Made by a program: the position numbers and the translations under genes. Shown here in pieces: positions 22,191 to 34,411 of a stretch of 64,000 nt of DNA. How positions within the stretch are numbered: the first letter of the stretch is position 1; each line of letters opens with the position of its first letter. The notes beneath the pieces were generated by a model. The model did not search any database, had not been told where the DNA came from, and worked only from the letters and a program-made list of their open reading frames with translations. The DNA comes from Amoebophrya sp. A120. Taxonomy: Eukaryota > Sar > Dinophyceae > Syndiniales > Amoebophryaceae. The DNA is taken from contig CAJINV010000024.1 of the NCBI GenBank assembly GCA_905178155.1, positions 352,715 to 416,714 on the forward strand. Reading direction: 5' to 3'.

Positions 22191-23550
22191 GCTCCGTCGC
22201 TGTATCGGTGGCTGGTATCCTGCTCGGGAAAAAGCCGTGGCTTGGCTTCTACTGGCCGCACCGATTGAGCACGCCATCCGGGACACGACGCTGCACGGAC
22301 GGCCAACAAAGCGGGAGAAGCTGACCGTGGCGCTTGCAACCCTGCAGCGGCCACCAAAAGCCGAACTACAACGAGGACGAGAGCTTGTTCGTTAGTGCCT
22401 CCGCCTGGAAAGAGCATTGTGGAACTGCAAATACAAAACGCTCAGTTGCCACTCTTGAGCCCGGAGGTTATGGATTGCAAGAGCACATCGACCGGGAAGC
22501 AGCAAGTTTGTCATGCAGATCGGCCACTTCTTTCTGGTTGTCAGGCGGAAAGCTTTCCGTGCGGTACACCGGAACCGGCAGGCGCACGTGAAACTGAATC
22601 CTTGCCATGGGTACTGCCACCTTAATGTCGTCGAGAGAAAGTACCGCATCCGAACTGGGTGCTGCTGACGCGCGTGCTAGGGGGCGCAAAATAGAGCCTG
22701 CACTCTCGGAGGTGGCTGCAACGATGAAGTGCCAGTTCGACGAGCAGTACTTTGGCGATTTTTGTGTAGCCCGGCCGAACAGAAATTGAAGCTTTACCAC
22801 GATGCACGGCTTCCAGCATCGCGTTCCCATTATCGTTTCAAAACCGCGGTGGATGTGCGACAAAACCGATATTACGAATGCGGAAACAAAACGAAGAGGG
22901 AATTCAAAACACAAACAAAGACCGGCTGCACCTGTCCAGTGCAAGACGTCCTCCAGAACTATGTGGCAAAAGGCCCGGGAGAATGGGAAAGGCGCAGCTC
23001 GCAATGCGCCCGGATTGGAACAACTTCGTGTCATACTAAGCACTAGCGTCGACATCAGGCCAGAATTTCGGTTGTGCGGGAAGGTCGAACGAATAAAGCC
23101 CGAGTTGCCGATGTAGATGCAATAGAAACTACTTCCGGAAGAACAAATCACGCCTGCATTTGTTCCAGTAAGAAAAAAGGAGAGCCAGCTGGTGAGATTG
23201 AAAAAACGAAAACCCCGCATGATCCATCGAAAAATTACTTCCACCACGATGACGAAGACCGGCCCGGATTTCAGTATGGCGAGGGCGAAATAAAAGCTGT
23301 CGAAGTGTCACTCTAAATGAAATAAACAATCGGACGAGCAAACGACTGTTGCAGTTGTCTCGCAGTTGTGGCGCCATTTTCTCGATCAGCAGGTGAAGAT
23401 CCATTGAAGACGATGTTGATGTTGATGGCTTGAAGCCACATCTTCCATCAGGAGGCTCCTGAAATGCGGAAACCGTGCGATGCGCTGCAACAGCAGAGGC
23501 AGCAGCAGTGCAAAATCTGCTGCCTGGTCGTGATGTGGGGCAGCAGGAAT
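22191..23550. other. Mosaic of repeat fragments, no gene recognised
   Basis: Frames of 60-260 codons are open on both strands, but none has splice sites, a domain or similarity to the four clear genes. Stretches around 22660-23330 have near-coding composition and could hold an exon. I cannot support one. Confidence 0.4.
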
Positions 23551-23554
23551 AACT

Positions 23555-23623
<69 letters not shown>

Positions 23624-23630
23624 GCAGCAC
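23551..23630. repeat. CAG/CTG trinucleotide microsatellite
   Basis: About 25 CAG units with two CAA interruptions. Poly-Ser, poly-Gln, poly-Ala and poly-Leu frames are all open across it, so an open frame here is not evidence for a gene. Confidence 0.95.
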
Positions 23631-23984
23631 CAGAAGACGGCGACCTCGACTCCTGTGCAGAATAAACCGAACAGAACAATAGTGAAGGAGAACGAGAAGA
23701 GCGCTCGCTGAAAGACAGCTCTGATCCACCGGTTGTCCAGATCAAACAGAAGAAGGTTTTCGCGGGAGGTCACTAAATGGGACGGGCTGTGCAAGATTAT
23801 CTGTGCGTGTTCGGGTCCAACAGCAGAAGCACCAGCAGATTAAAAACCTGCTGCCTGCTGCGGGGCAGCTGCAAGAATAGCCGCAGCAACCGAAATCGAA
23901 GCTCTTCCAAGTTTTCCGAAGTCACCCTCTCCGGACACACATGAAACGACCGGCGATGCGGTTAGCAACGGGACGTGACTCACC

Positions 23985-24032
23985 GCTACCGGCCTGGGAG
24001 ACCACGTCTAGAAAGCTCTCTCAGGCCGGTAG
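23985..24032. repeat. Structured hairpin with CCACGTCTAGAAAGC loop, copy 2
   Basis: A 16-base stem, CTACCGGCCTGGGAGA against TCTCTCAGGCCGGTAG with one G-U, closes the identical 15-base loop at 24002-24016. The loop is conserved with copy 1 near 22161 while the stem sequence is largely different. Confidence 0.85.
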
Positions 24033-24194
24033 CTGCGGAGCAACAGCGGCGCAGGAGCAGTAAGCCGTCCTTCCAGTGTAAAATCGGCAACAGAAGACGC
24101 AATTGCAAGCTGTGCCGATCTAGAACTTCCCCAGGTAATATTACGCTACCCTCGTAAAAACCTTGAGCAACGAAGGATCGCATCGTCTGGCTCA

Positions 24195-24305
24195 ACCTCT
24201 TTGATGCCACGCAGCCGGACTGCCGTCGAAAACGCGATGTCTTGATGCTACTTACGCAGCCGGAGCGCGATCGAAAACGCGATGTCTCGATGCTACACAG
24301 CCGAA
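24195..24305. repeat. Short tandem repeat around GAAAACGCGATGTC
   Basis: GCAGCCGGA, then CGTCGAAAACGCGATGTCT, then TGATGCTAC recurs at a spacing of about 53 bases, with a third degenerate partial copy upstream. Non-coding. Confidence 0.7.
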
Positions 24306-25077
24306 TTACCAATATTGCAGCTGCGATGCGGAGAATTACTGTCTCAATCAGCAGGTGAAGATCCATGGAAGGCGATGTTGATGGTGATGGCTTGAAGCCA
24401 CGTCATGGAGCCGGACTTTTTGATGGCTTGAAGCCACTTCGGGCCGGCCAGCGGAAGTAGAGCATCAGCAAGCTCTTGGGTGCTGCACTGGAGGAAAGCA
24501 GCTTTTTTGTTGTGGGTAGATCGCAGCCCCCCACCTCCGATCACGCCCTCGTCTTCGAACCAACCGCAGCTTGCAAGGGCACCACGAAGAGGAGCTTTGT
24601 GTCGTGGCGTACCTGCCTCCAATCCATCGGCTAAACTAGTTGATTCGAGTGCACCTCCGCAGCTTGCGAGCTGAGGATGAAGAGGGTGGGCACAACGCAG
24701 CCTAGTAGGGGAGAAGCAAGCTGTTCGCGAATAATTTTCAGCAATTCATCGCCTGCTGTCTCAGAATGAAGAACTCGCTGTTGCAGACGAACCGCAGCCG
24801 ACGCGTTTATTTATTAGTTTGGATACATCTCCGCAGCCCCTTGTTGAGCCGAACTGGATCTTTTTGACGGGTTGAAGCCACTTCGGGCCGGCCAGCGAAA
24901 GCAGGGTCTTGAATCGCTACACCGCCAGAACCGATTTGCCACGGGACTACTCAACAGTCTTCCATTTTCTTTGCAGGAAAGCTGGAGTTGATCGACTGAG
25001 GCCAATTGGAGTTTGTTGGGCCGGAGAACCGACTTCTGCGTTTTCTCGAAGAACCGTCAGCAAACCCGCAACTCCGA

Positions 25078-26815
25078 GGGCTGGACGCGCTTGGCGCGCG
25101 AACAGTTCTCCATGGGAAAACCACCCCACAGTGCCCCGACCTGCATCGCCGACGGCTGGACGCGCTTGGCGCGCGGACAGTCAGCCCAGGACACCAATTG
25201 CGAGAGAGTAGCAGCCCAGGGAGCAGCCGCGACCACGACTGGACGCGCTTGGCGCGCGGACAAACAGGCAGCGACGCGCTCGAAGGAACCGCAACAGCAC
25301 CAGGACCCGCAGTGGTGGCTGGACGCGCTTGGCGCGCGGACAGAAAGTCAAGGACGCCTCAGCCACGAGAGAGGAACAGCCCAGGGAGCAGCCGCGGCCA
25401 CCACTGGACGCACTTGGCGCGCGGACAGACAGCACTAGGACCTGCCGTGACGGCTGGACGCGCTTGGCGCGCGGACAGTCAGTCAAGGACGCCAGAGCCA
25501 CGAGAGAGGAACAGCCCAGGGAGCAGCCGCGACCACGACTGGACGCGCTTGGCGCGCGGACAGACAGGCAGCGACGCCTTCCATGGGACCGCGACAGAAC
25601 CAAGACCCGTCGTGACGACTGGACGCGCCTGGCGTGCGGACAGTCAGTCACGGAAGCGGGCAACTGGAGAGCAACAGCCGAAGGAGCAGCTGCGACCACA
25701 ACTGGACGCGCTTGGCGCGTGGACAGTCGGTTAAGGACGCCAAAGCCACGAGAGAGAAACATCCCAGGGAGCAGCCGCGACCACGACTGGACGCGCTTGG
25801 CGCGCGGACAGACAGGCAGCGACGCCTTCCACGGGACCGCGACAGAACCAGGATCCGCCGCGACCACCACTGGACGCGCTTGGCGCGCGGACAGTCAGGT
25901 AAGGACGCCAGAGCCACGAGACAGCAACAGCCTAGGGGGCAGCCGCGACCACCGCTGGACACGCTTGGCGCGCGGATAGACAGTCAAGGACGCTTTCCAC
26001 GGGACCGCTATAGCACCAGGACCCGCCATGACCGCTGGACGCGCTTAGCGCGCGGACAGACAGCCAAGGGCGCCAGACCTACGAGAGAGGAACAGCCCAG
26101 GGAGCAGGCGCGACCACCACTGGACGCGCTTGGCGCGCGGACAGACAGGCAGCGACGCCTCCCATGGGACCGCGACAGAAGCAGGACCCGCAGTGACGAC
26201 TGGACGCGCTTGGCGCGCGGACAGTCAGTTAGGGACGCCAGAGCCACGCGAGAGCAACAGCCCAGGGAGCAGCCGCGACCACGACTGGACGCGCTTGGCG
26301 TGCGGACAGACAGTCAAGGACGCTCTCCACTGAGCCGCGACCGCACCAGGACCCGCCGGGACGGCTGGACGCGCTTGGCGCGCGGACAGCCAATCAGGGG
26401 CGCCAGAGCCACGAGAGAGGAACAGCCTGGGGAGCAGCCGCGACCACCGCTGGACGCGCTTGGCGCGCGGACAGACAGTCAAGGACGCTTTCCACGGGAC
26501 TGCGACAGAACCAGGGCCCGCCGCGACGACTGGACGCGCCTGGCGCGCGGACAGACAGGCAGCGGCGCGCCCAAAGGAGCCGCAACAGCACCAGGACCCG
26601 CCGTGACGGCTGAACGCGCTTGGCGCGCGGACAGGCAGGCAAGGACGCCAGAACCACGAGACAGCAACAGCCCAGGGAGCAGCCGCGACCACCACTGGAC
26701 GCGCTTGGCGCGCGGACAGACACTCAAGGACGCTTGCCACGGGACCGCGACAGAACAAGGACCCGCCGTGATGGTTGGACGCGCTTGGCGCGCGGACAGA
26801 CAGTCACCGCAACCA
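25078..26815. repeat. Hairpin-bearing tandem repeat of about 84 bp, 22 copies
   Basis: CTGGACGCGCTTGGCGCGCGGACAG-type units, each with an ACGCGC-TTG-GCGCG hairpin, occur near 25081, 25156, 25240, 25319, 25402, 25452 and on to 26775, mostly 79-87 bases apart. The intervals share GAGCAGCCGCGACCACNAC and the phrase GACGCC(A/T)GAGCCACGAGA. Long open frames on both strands (GRAWRAD, DALGART) reflect lack of stops in the unit. I treat it as satellite-like and not as a gene. Confidence 0.88.
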
Positions 26816-26922
26816 CGGGACCGCAGACAGAACCAAGACGTGAGGGTACACCGCAACCTCTGCCTGGCGGCAAAGAAGACGTGGAGGTACACCGCGACCT
26901 CCGTTCAGTGGCAACCACGTGG

Positions 26923-27190
26923 TATCAAGTGCAAATATATCTGGGTCTGGATAGATAGAACTTGTAATGCTGCATTTGGATTCCAAAGAAATCTGTATTG
27001 CATGAGCAGCAAAGAGAATGCACTTTTTGCTACGCGGGCAGGGAAATTGTCATGAGTAATAGGCATCCAGAAGCCCTTGCCCTCAAAAACAGTTGTGATG
27101 CTAGGACCTGCATCACAGACTTCACGGGCGATGCAAAATGTGCATGACAAACTGCGAGTCTTGCAGACCCAGACATATTTGCAATCCATA
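26923..27190. mobile_element. Introner outside a recognised gene, perfect TSD
   Basis: The ends are TATCAAGTGCAAATATATC and, inverted, CATATTTGCAATCCATA. CGTGG flanks both sides exactly (26918-26922, 27191-27195). The target lies in short repeats reading ACGTGGAGGTAC, uninterrupted near 26879. Confidence 0.95.
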
Positions 27191-27374
27191 CGTGGAGGTA
27201 CGAAGGCACCATCCCAGGAAAACTAATAGTGGCAAGAAGTAGGGCTAGGAGATACTCAAACCGCCGCCTCCTGGAGCAGTAGGGGCGCTGAGCTACACTG
27301 CGCACTCCTGGAGCGGTATCAGCGAGGAGGTACATTGCAGGCGAGGAATTTCTACGCATAGGAGGCGAGAAGGG

Positions 27375-27605
27375 TGGACCGTGCAGCTACTTGCAGGCCA
27401 CCTGAGACTACTACAGCAACTCAAGCTCCGGTAATTTTGATTCGCAGAGCAGCTTTTGACAAGCGAGAAGGGTGATTGTTCGTGCACTTCAGTACTTGCA
27501 GGCCACCTGAGACTACAGCTGAAGCTCCGAAAATTCCGGTTTGTAGTGCAGCTTTTTCGACGTGGGCCGGGTGTGTTGTGCAGTTTCTTGCAGGCCACCT
27601 AAGGC
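27375..27605. repeat. Tandem repeat of about 105 bp around CTTGCAGGCCACCT, three copies
   Basis: GCAG(C/T)NACTTGCAGGCCACCTGAG recurs at about 27388, 27493 and 27586. The core CAGG-CCA-CCTG can pair. The third copy is altered (TTTCTTGCAGGCCACCTAAG). Confidence 0.75.
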
Positions 27606-27679
27606 AGGAACCGAGTCTACGGAAATTTTGATTCCCAGTCCTACAACTTGCAGCCAGCCGGGGCTTGCCGTGCAGCTTT

Positions 27680-27845
27680 CAACCAGCAATGCGACATTCC
27701 TGAACCAGCAATGCGACCTTCCTGAACCAGCAATGCGGCCTTTCTTTGCCGGGCTGCACATGAACCAGCAATGCGACCGTACAAAGGAACCGTACCGACT
27801 GAGCAACCTTACCGACTGAGCAACCTTACCGACTGAGCAACCGTA
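27680..27845. repeat. Two short tandem repeats side by side
   Basis: GAACCAGCAATGCG(A/G)CC occurs four times between 27680 and 27776, followed by ACCGACTGAGCAACCTT three times between 27795 and 27842. Confidence 0.85.
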
Positions 27846-28275
27846 CTGAGCAGCCAACAACTGCGAGCCTCGCTGGCTCGACGCCACACTCGCAGTCTGC
27901 TGAGGAGTTTTTCGATAGCTAGAAGCTACGAAGGCGGGACGCCGTTCCATCGCCGGGGCGAAGCCATCCACTTTGGCAGAAGAGATATGTCCTCGTAAAG
28001 AGAACGCGCGAAGATGAAAAGAAAATTGCTCGAGGAGAAAAAAGAAAAGCGTGATCGCTCAGCATGTGGAAAAAGCAATGAAGATAGGCAGCAAGTTCAC
28101 TGAAACCAATATTAAAATACCCTTGCACGTCGACTTCGAGTTGTGTTCTGTGTCGCATATTGAACAATGTTCATTATCATCATTTTATTTGGTTGGTCGG
28201 TGAAAGAGTCGTAACCGTAAGTAAAGTCGGCTGCGGATTCCTGTATGCACCAAAAAACAAGGATCTCCAGCTCCT

Positions 28276-28574
28276 TATCCTGAGTCAAAAACATTCCCAC
28301 CCCAGAATTGCCACGCAGATTTGCAAAACCAAAATGCTCTCATATGCAGCCTCATAAGGAGGATTTTATTTTTCTCTCCTGGGAGTTTGTCATGCCAAAG
28401 TCCAAGTCGGGATAGGTAAATGAAAATGGATTTGTGCTGGTGTGGCTTCACAGGCAAAGCACATTTACACTGCAAGGCCGGACTCGTCATGCGCAACAGC
28501 CAAAGCTGGGTGGTTTGTGCATTGCAAAATCCCAACTATTTGAATCTGGTGTGGAGATGTTTTTACACAGGATA
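28276..28574. mobile_element. Introner, TATCCTGAGTAAAAACG group, no host gene recognised
   Basis: The left end is TATCCTGAGTCAAAAAC and the right end ATGTTTTTACACAGGATA. The flanks CTCCT and CTCCG match at four of five. Excision does not reveal a long frame, so the target is either non-coding or an unrecognised exon. Confidence 0.85.
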
Positions 28575-28799
28575 CTCCGGCAGACTTCCGATCCTATGTG
28601 AACGGCGACGTGGGTTGGTAGGATCGATTGTGAGACAGTTCTAGAAGGCCTGTCGGCGAGGCGCTGCAAAGAAAGTAACGATACACATACACTTCACCTC
28701 TATCGACGAATAGTTGGTCGGTGTGACTTGAAAGCAGGCCTGTGCCACGACAAACTTGATCTGCAAACAAATGATGGCACGAACCAACTCTCATCAAAC

Positions 28800-29148
28800 G
28801 TTTTTTCGTAAATGGATGCTAGACAAAGTTGATTTGTCACAAAGTTGCCCGAGGGTATTCTCGATGCAGCGAGTTTAGGGCTTTCGCAGTTGGGGAAATC
28901 AACTCGGAGCACAAAACGCATGACAAACTTGATTTGTCACAAAGTTGCCCGACGAGGGTATTCTCGACGCAGCGAGTTTGGGGCTTTCGCACTTGGAGAA
29001 ATCCACTCGGAGGCCTCTCTTCTTGAGGTGGCCTTCTCTGACTTGCTTTGTCGCCCTACTTTCCCATGGGAGTCTGAGCACGAAGTAGGTAAGAATTTTC
29101 TTGCTAATTTAGCGAGAAGAATTTGGGCTGCATTTTCATACAAGATGC
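28800..29148. repeat. Diverged edge of the 99-bp satellite
   Basis: Two or three variant units (near 28812 and 28922) plus a 150-base interruption precede the homogeneous array. They share the core GATTTGTCACAAAGTTGCCC and GGTATTCTCGA but differ by substitutions and an extra GAC, as expected at a satellite border. Confidence 0.85.
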
Positions 29149-32100
29149 ATGACAGACTTGATTTGTCACAAAGTTGCCCGAGGGTATTCTCGATGCGGCG
29201 AATTTAGGGCTTTCGCAGTTGGGGAAATCAACTCGAACACAAAACGCATGACAAACTTGATTTGTCACAAAGTTGCCCGAGGGTATTCTCGATGCGGCGA
29301 ATTTAGGGCTTTCGCAGTTGGGGAAATCAACTCGAACACAAAACGCATGACAAACTTGATTTGTCACAAAGTTGCCCGAGGGTATTCTCGATGCGGCGAA
29401 TTTAGGGCTTTCGCAGTTGGGGAAATCAACTCGAACACAAAACGCATGACAAACTTGATTTGTCACAAAGTTGCCCGAGGGTATTCTCGATGCGGCGAAT
29501 TTAGGGCTTTCGCAGTTGGGGAAATCAACTCGAACACAAAACGCATGACAAACTTGATTTGTCACAAAGTTGCCCGAGGGTATTCTCGATGCGGCGAATT
29601 TAGGGCTTTCGCAGTTGGGGAAATCAACTCGAACACAAAACGCATGACAAACTTGATTTGTCACAAAGTTGCCCGAGGGTATTCTCGATGCGGCGAATTT
29701 AGGGCTTTCGCAGTTGGGGAAATCAACTCGAACACAAAACGCATGACAAACTTGATTTGTCACAAAGTTGCCCGAGGGTATTCTCGATGCGGCGAATTTA
29801 GGGCTTTCGCAGTTGGGGAAATCAACTCGAACACAAAACGCATGACAAACTTGATTTGTCACAAAGTTGCCCGAGGGTATTCTCGATGCGGCGAATTTAG
29901 GGCTTTCGCAGTTGGGGAAATCAACTCGAACACAAAACGCATGACAAACTTGATTTGTCACAAAGTTGCCCGAGGGTATTCTCGATGCGGCGAATTTAGG
30001 GCTTTCGCAGTTGGGGAAATCAACTCGAACACAAAACGCATGACAAACTTGATTTGTCACAAAGTTGCCCGAGGGTATTCTCGATGCGGCGAATTTAGGG
30101 CTTTCGCAGTTGGGGAAATCAACTCGAACACAAAACGCATGACAAACTTGATTTGTCACAAAGTTGCCCGAGGGTATTCTCGATGCGGCGAATTTAGGGC
30201 TTTCGCAGTTGGGGAAATCAACTCGAACACAAAACGCATGACAAACTTGATTTGTCACAAAGTTGCCCGAGGGTATTCTCGATGCGGCGAATTTAGGGCT
30301 TTCGCAGTTGGGGAAATCAACTCGAACACAAAACGCATGACAAACTTGATTTGTCACAAAGTTGCCCGAGGGTATTCTCGATGCGGCGAATTTAGGGCTT
30401 TCGCAGTTGGGGAAATCAACTCGAACACAAAACGCATGACAAACTTGATTTGTCACAAAGTTGCCCGAGGGTATTCTCGATGCGGCGAATTTAGGGCTTT
30501 CGCAGTTGGGGAAATCAACTCGAACACAAAACGCATGACAAACTTGATTTGTCACAAAGTTGCCCGAGGGTATTCTCGATGCGGCGAATTTAGGGCTTTC
30601 GCAGTTGGGGAAATCAACTCGAACACAAAACGCATGACAAACTTGATTTGTCACAAAGTTGCCCGAGGGTATTCTCGATGCGGCGAATTTAGGGCTTTCG
30701 CAGTTGGGGAAATCAACTCGAACACAAAACGCATGACAAACTTGATTTGTCACAAAGTTGCCCGAGGGTATTCTCGATGCGGCGAATTTAGGGCTTTCGC
30801 AGTTGGGGAAATCAACTCGAACACAAAACGCATGACAAACTTGATTTGTCACAAAGTTGCCCGAGGGTATTCTCGATGCGGCGAATTTAGGGCTTTCGCA
30901 GTTGGGGAAATCAACTCGAACACAAAACGCATGACAAACTTGATTTGTCACAAAGTTGCCCGAGGGTATTCTCGATGCGGCGAATTTAGGGCTTTCGCAG
31001 TTGGGGAAATCAACTCGAACACAAAACGCATGACAAACTTGATTTGTCACAAAGTTGCCCGAGGGTATTCTCGATGCGGCGAATTTAGGGCTTTCGCAGT
31101 TGGGGAAATCAACTCGAACACAAAACGCATGACAAACTTGATTTGTCACAAAGTTGCCCGAGGGTATTCTCGATGCGGCGAATTTAGGGCTTTCGCAGTT
31201 GGGGAAATCAACTCGAACACAAAACGCATGACAAACTTGATTTGTCACAAAGTTGCCCGAGGGTATTCTCGATGCGGCGAATTTAGGGCTTTCGCAGTTG
31301 GGGAAATCAACTCGAACACAAAACGCATGACAAACTTGATTTGTCACAAAGTTGCCCGAGGGTATTCTCGATGCGGCGAATTTAGGGCTTTCGCAGTTGG
31401 GGAAATCAACTCGAACACAAAACGCATGACAAACTTGATTTGTCACAAAGTTGCCCGAGGGTATTCTCGATGCGGCGAATTTAGGGCTTTCGCAGTTGGG
31501 GAAATCAACTCGAACACAAAACGCATGACAAACTTGATTTGTCACAAAGTTGCCCGAGGGTATTCTCGATGCGGCGAATTTAGGGCTTTCGCAGTTGGGG
31601 AAATCAACTCGAACACAAAACGCATGACAAACTTGATTTGTCACAAAGTTGCCCGAGGGTATTCTCGATGCGGCGAATTTAGGGCTTTCGCAGTTGGGGA
31701 AATCAACTCGAACACAAAACGCATGACAAACTTGATTTGTCACAAAGTTGCCCGAGGGTATTCTCGATGCGGCGAATTTAGGGCTTTCGCAGTTGGGGAA
31801 ATCAACTCGAACACAAAACGCATGACAAACTTGATTTGTCACAAAGTTGCCCGAGGGTATTCTCGATGCGGCGAATTTAGGGCTTTCGCAGTTGGGGAAA
31901 TCAACTCGAACACAAAACGCATGACAAACTTGATTTGTCACAAAGTTGCCCGAGGGTATTCTCGATGCGGCGAATTTAGGGCTTTCGCAGTTGGGGAAAT
32001 CAACTCGAACACAAAACGCATGACAAACTTGATTTGTCACAAAGTTGCCCGAGGGTATTCTCGATGCGGCGAATTTAGGGCTTTCGCAGTTGGGGAAATC

Positions 32101-34410
32101 AACTCGAACACAAAACGCATGACAAACTTGATTTGTCACAAAGTTGCCCGAGGGTATTCTCGATGCGGCGAATTTAGGGCTTTCGCAGTTGGGGAAATCA
32201 ACTCGAACACAAAACGCATGACAAACTTGATTTGTCACAAAGTTGCCCGAGGGTATTCTCGATGCGGCGAATTTAGGGCTTTCGCAGTTGGGGAAATCAA
32301 CTCGAACACAAAACGCATGACAAACTTGATTTGTCACAAAGTTGCCCGAGGGTATTCTCGATGCGGCGAATTTAGGGCTTTCGCAGTTGGGGAAATCAAC
32401 TCGAACACAAAACGCATGACAAACTTGATTTGTCACAAAGTTGCCCGAGGGTATTCTCGATGCGGCGAATTTAGGGCTTTCGCAGTTGGGGAAATCAACT
32501 CGAACACAAAACGCATGACAAACTTGATTTGTCACAAAGTTGCCCGAGGGTATTCTCGATGCGGCGAATTTAGGGCTTTCGCAGTTGGGGAAATCAACTC
32601 GAACACAAAACGCATGACAAACTTGATTTGTCACAAAGTTGCCCGAGGGTATTCTCGATGCGGCGAATTTAGGGCTTTCGCAGTTGGGGAAATCAACTCG
32701 AACACAAAACGCATGACAAACTTGATTTGTCACAAAGTTGCCCGAGGGTATTCTCGATGCGGCGAATTTAGGGCTTTCGCAGTTGGGGAAATCAACTCGA
32801 ACACAAAACGCATGACAAACTTGATTTGTCACAAAGTTGCCCGAGGGTATTCTCGATGCGGCGAATTTAGGGCTTTCGCAGTTGGGGAAATCAACTCGAA
32901 CACAAAACGCATGACAAACTTGATTTGTCACAAAGTTGCCCGAGGGTATTCTCGATGCGGCGAATTTAGGGCTTTCGCAGTTGGGGAAATCAACTCGAAC
33001 ACAAAACGCATGACAAACTTGATTTGTCACAAAGTTGCCCGAGGGTATTCTCGATGCGGCGAATTTAGGGCTTTCGCAGTTGGGGAAATCAACTCGAACA
33101 CAAAACGCATGACAAACTTGATTTGTCACAAAGTTGCCCGAGGGTATTCTCGATGCGGCGAATTTAGGGCTTTCGCAGTTGGGGAAATCAACTCGAACAC
33201 AAAACGCATGACAAACTTGATTTGTCACAAAGTTGCCCGAGGGTATTCTCGATGCGGCGAATTTAGGGCTTTCGCAGTTGGGGAAATCAACTCGAACACA
33301 AAACGCATGACAAACTTGATTTGTCACAAAGTTGCCCGAGGGTATTCTCGATGCGGCGAATTTAGGGCTTTCGCAGTTGGGGAAATCAACTCGAACACAA
33401 AACGCATGACAAACTTGATTTGTCACAAAGTTGCCCGAGGGTATTCTCGATGCGGCGAATTTAGGGCTTTCGCAGTTGGGGAAATCAACTCGAACACAAA
33501 ACGCATGACAAACTTGATTTGTCACAAAGTTGCCCGAGGGTATTCTCGATGCGGCGAATTTAGGGCTTTCGCAGTTGGGGAAATCAACTCGAACACAAAA
33601 CGCATGACAAACTTGATTTGTCACAAAGTTGCCCGAGGGTATTCTCGATGCGGCGAATTTAGGGCTTTCGCAGTTGGGGAAATCAACTCGAACACAAAAC
33701 GCATGACAAACTTGATTTGTCACAAAGTTGCCCGAGGGTATTCTCGATGCGGCGAATTTAGGGCTTTCGCAGTTGGGGAAATCAACTCGAACACAAAACG
33801 CATGACAAACTTGATTTGTCACAAAGTTGCCCGAGGGTATTCTCGATGCGGCGAATTTAGGGCTTTCGCAGTTGGGGAAATCAACTCGAACACAAAACGC
33901 ATGACAAACTTGATTTGTCACAAAGTTGCCCGAGGGTATTCTCGATGCGGCGAATTTAGGGCTTTCGCAGTTGGGGAAATCAACTCGAACACAAAACGCA
34001 TGACAAACTTGATTTGTCACAAAGTTGCCCGAGGGTATTCTCGATGCGGCGAATTTAGGGCTTTCGCAGTTGGGGAAATCAACTCGAACACAAAACGCAT
34101 GACAAACTTGATTTGTCACAAAGTTGCCCGAGGGTATTCTCGATGCGGCGAATTTAGGGCTTTCGCAGTTGGGGAAATCAACTCGAACACAAAACGCATG
34201 ACAAACTTGATTTGTCACAAAGTTGCCCGAGGGTATTCTCGATGCGGCGAATTTAGGGCTTTCGCAGTTGGGGAAATCAACTCGAACACAAAACGCATGA
34301 CAAACTTGATTTGTCACAAAGTTGCCCGAGGGTATTCTCGATGCGGCGAATTTAGGGCTTTCGCAGTTGGGGAAATCAACTCGAACACAAAACGCATGAC
34401 AAACTTGATT
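29149..34410. repeat. Homogeneous 99-bp satellite, 53 copies
   Basis: The unit starts ATGACAAACTTGATTTGTCA and repeats with a constant 99-base step from 29149 to 34395, with a 15-base partial copy to 34410. Units look identical apart from the first, which has ATGACAGAC. The period is 33 codons with no stop in two frames, so frames of about 1,780 codons exist on both strands. These are an arithmetic effect and not genes. The array ends at an ambiguous base, so the true copy number is unknown. Confidence 0.97.
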
Positions 34411-34411
34411 N
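34411..34411. other. Single ambiguous base at the array edge, likely assembly join
   Basis: The only N in the window lies at the point where the 99-bp units stop in mid-unit and a different satellite variant starts. The sequence right of it recurs at about 35180. This looks like a collapsed or bridged gap. Confidence 0.8.

Larger units (their letters stand above)
22121..24890. repeat. Dispersed GATGGCTTGAAGCCA hairpin motif, five copies
   Basis: TGGCTTGAAGCCA, a 6-bp inverted repeat around one G, occurs at about 22125, 23430, 24391 and 24426, with a G variant near 24869. The first three sit in a longer shared segment beginning AAGATCCATGAAAGACGATG. The last two share CCACTTCGGGCCGGCCAGCG downstream. 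No gene was recognised across this stretch. Confidence 0.75.

Noticed and set aside
25078..26815. CRISPR array
   Set aside because: Regular short repeats with spacers look similar at first, but the spacers resemble each other, unit lengths drift, there are no cas genes and the context is eukaryotic.
25006..27055. Long frames with GRAWRAD or DALGART repeats
   Set aside because: Frames are open on both strands through the 84-bp tandem repeat. The last one runs into an introner, and no start, splice site or domain supports a protein.
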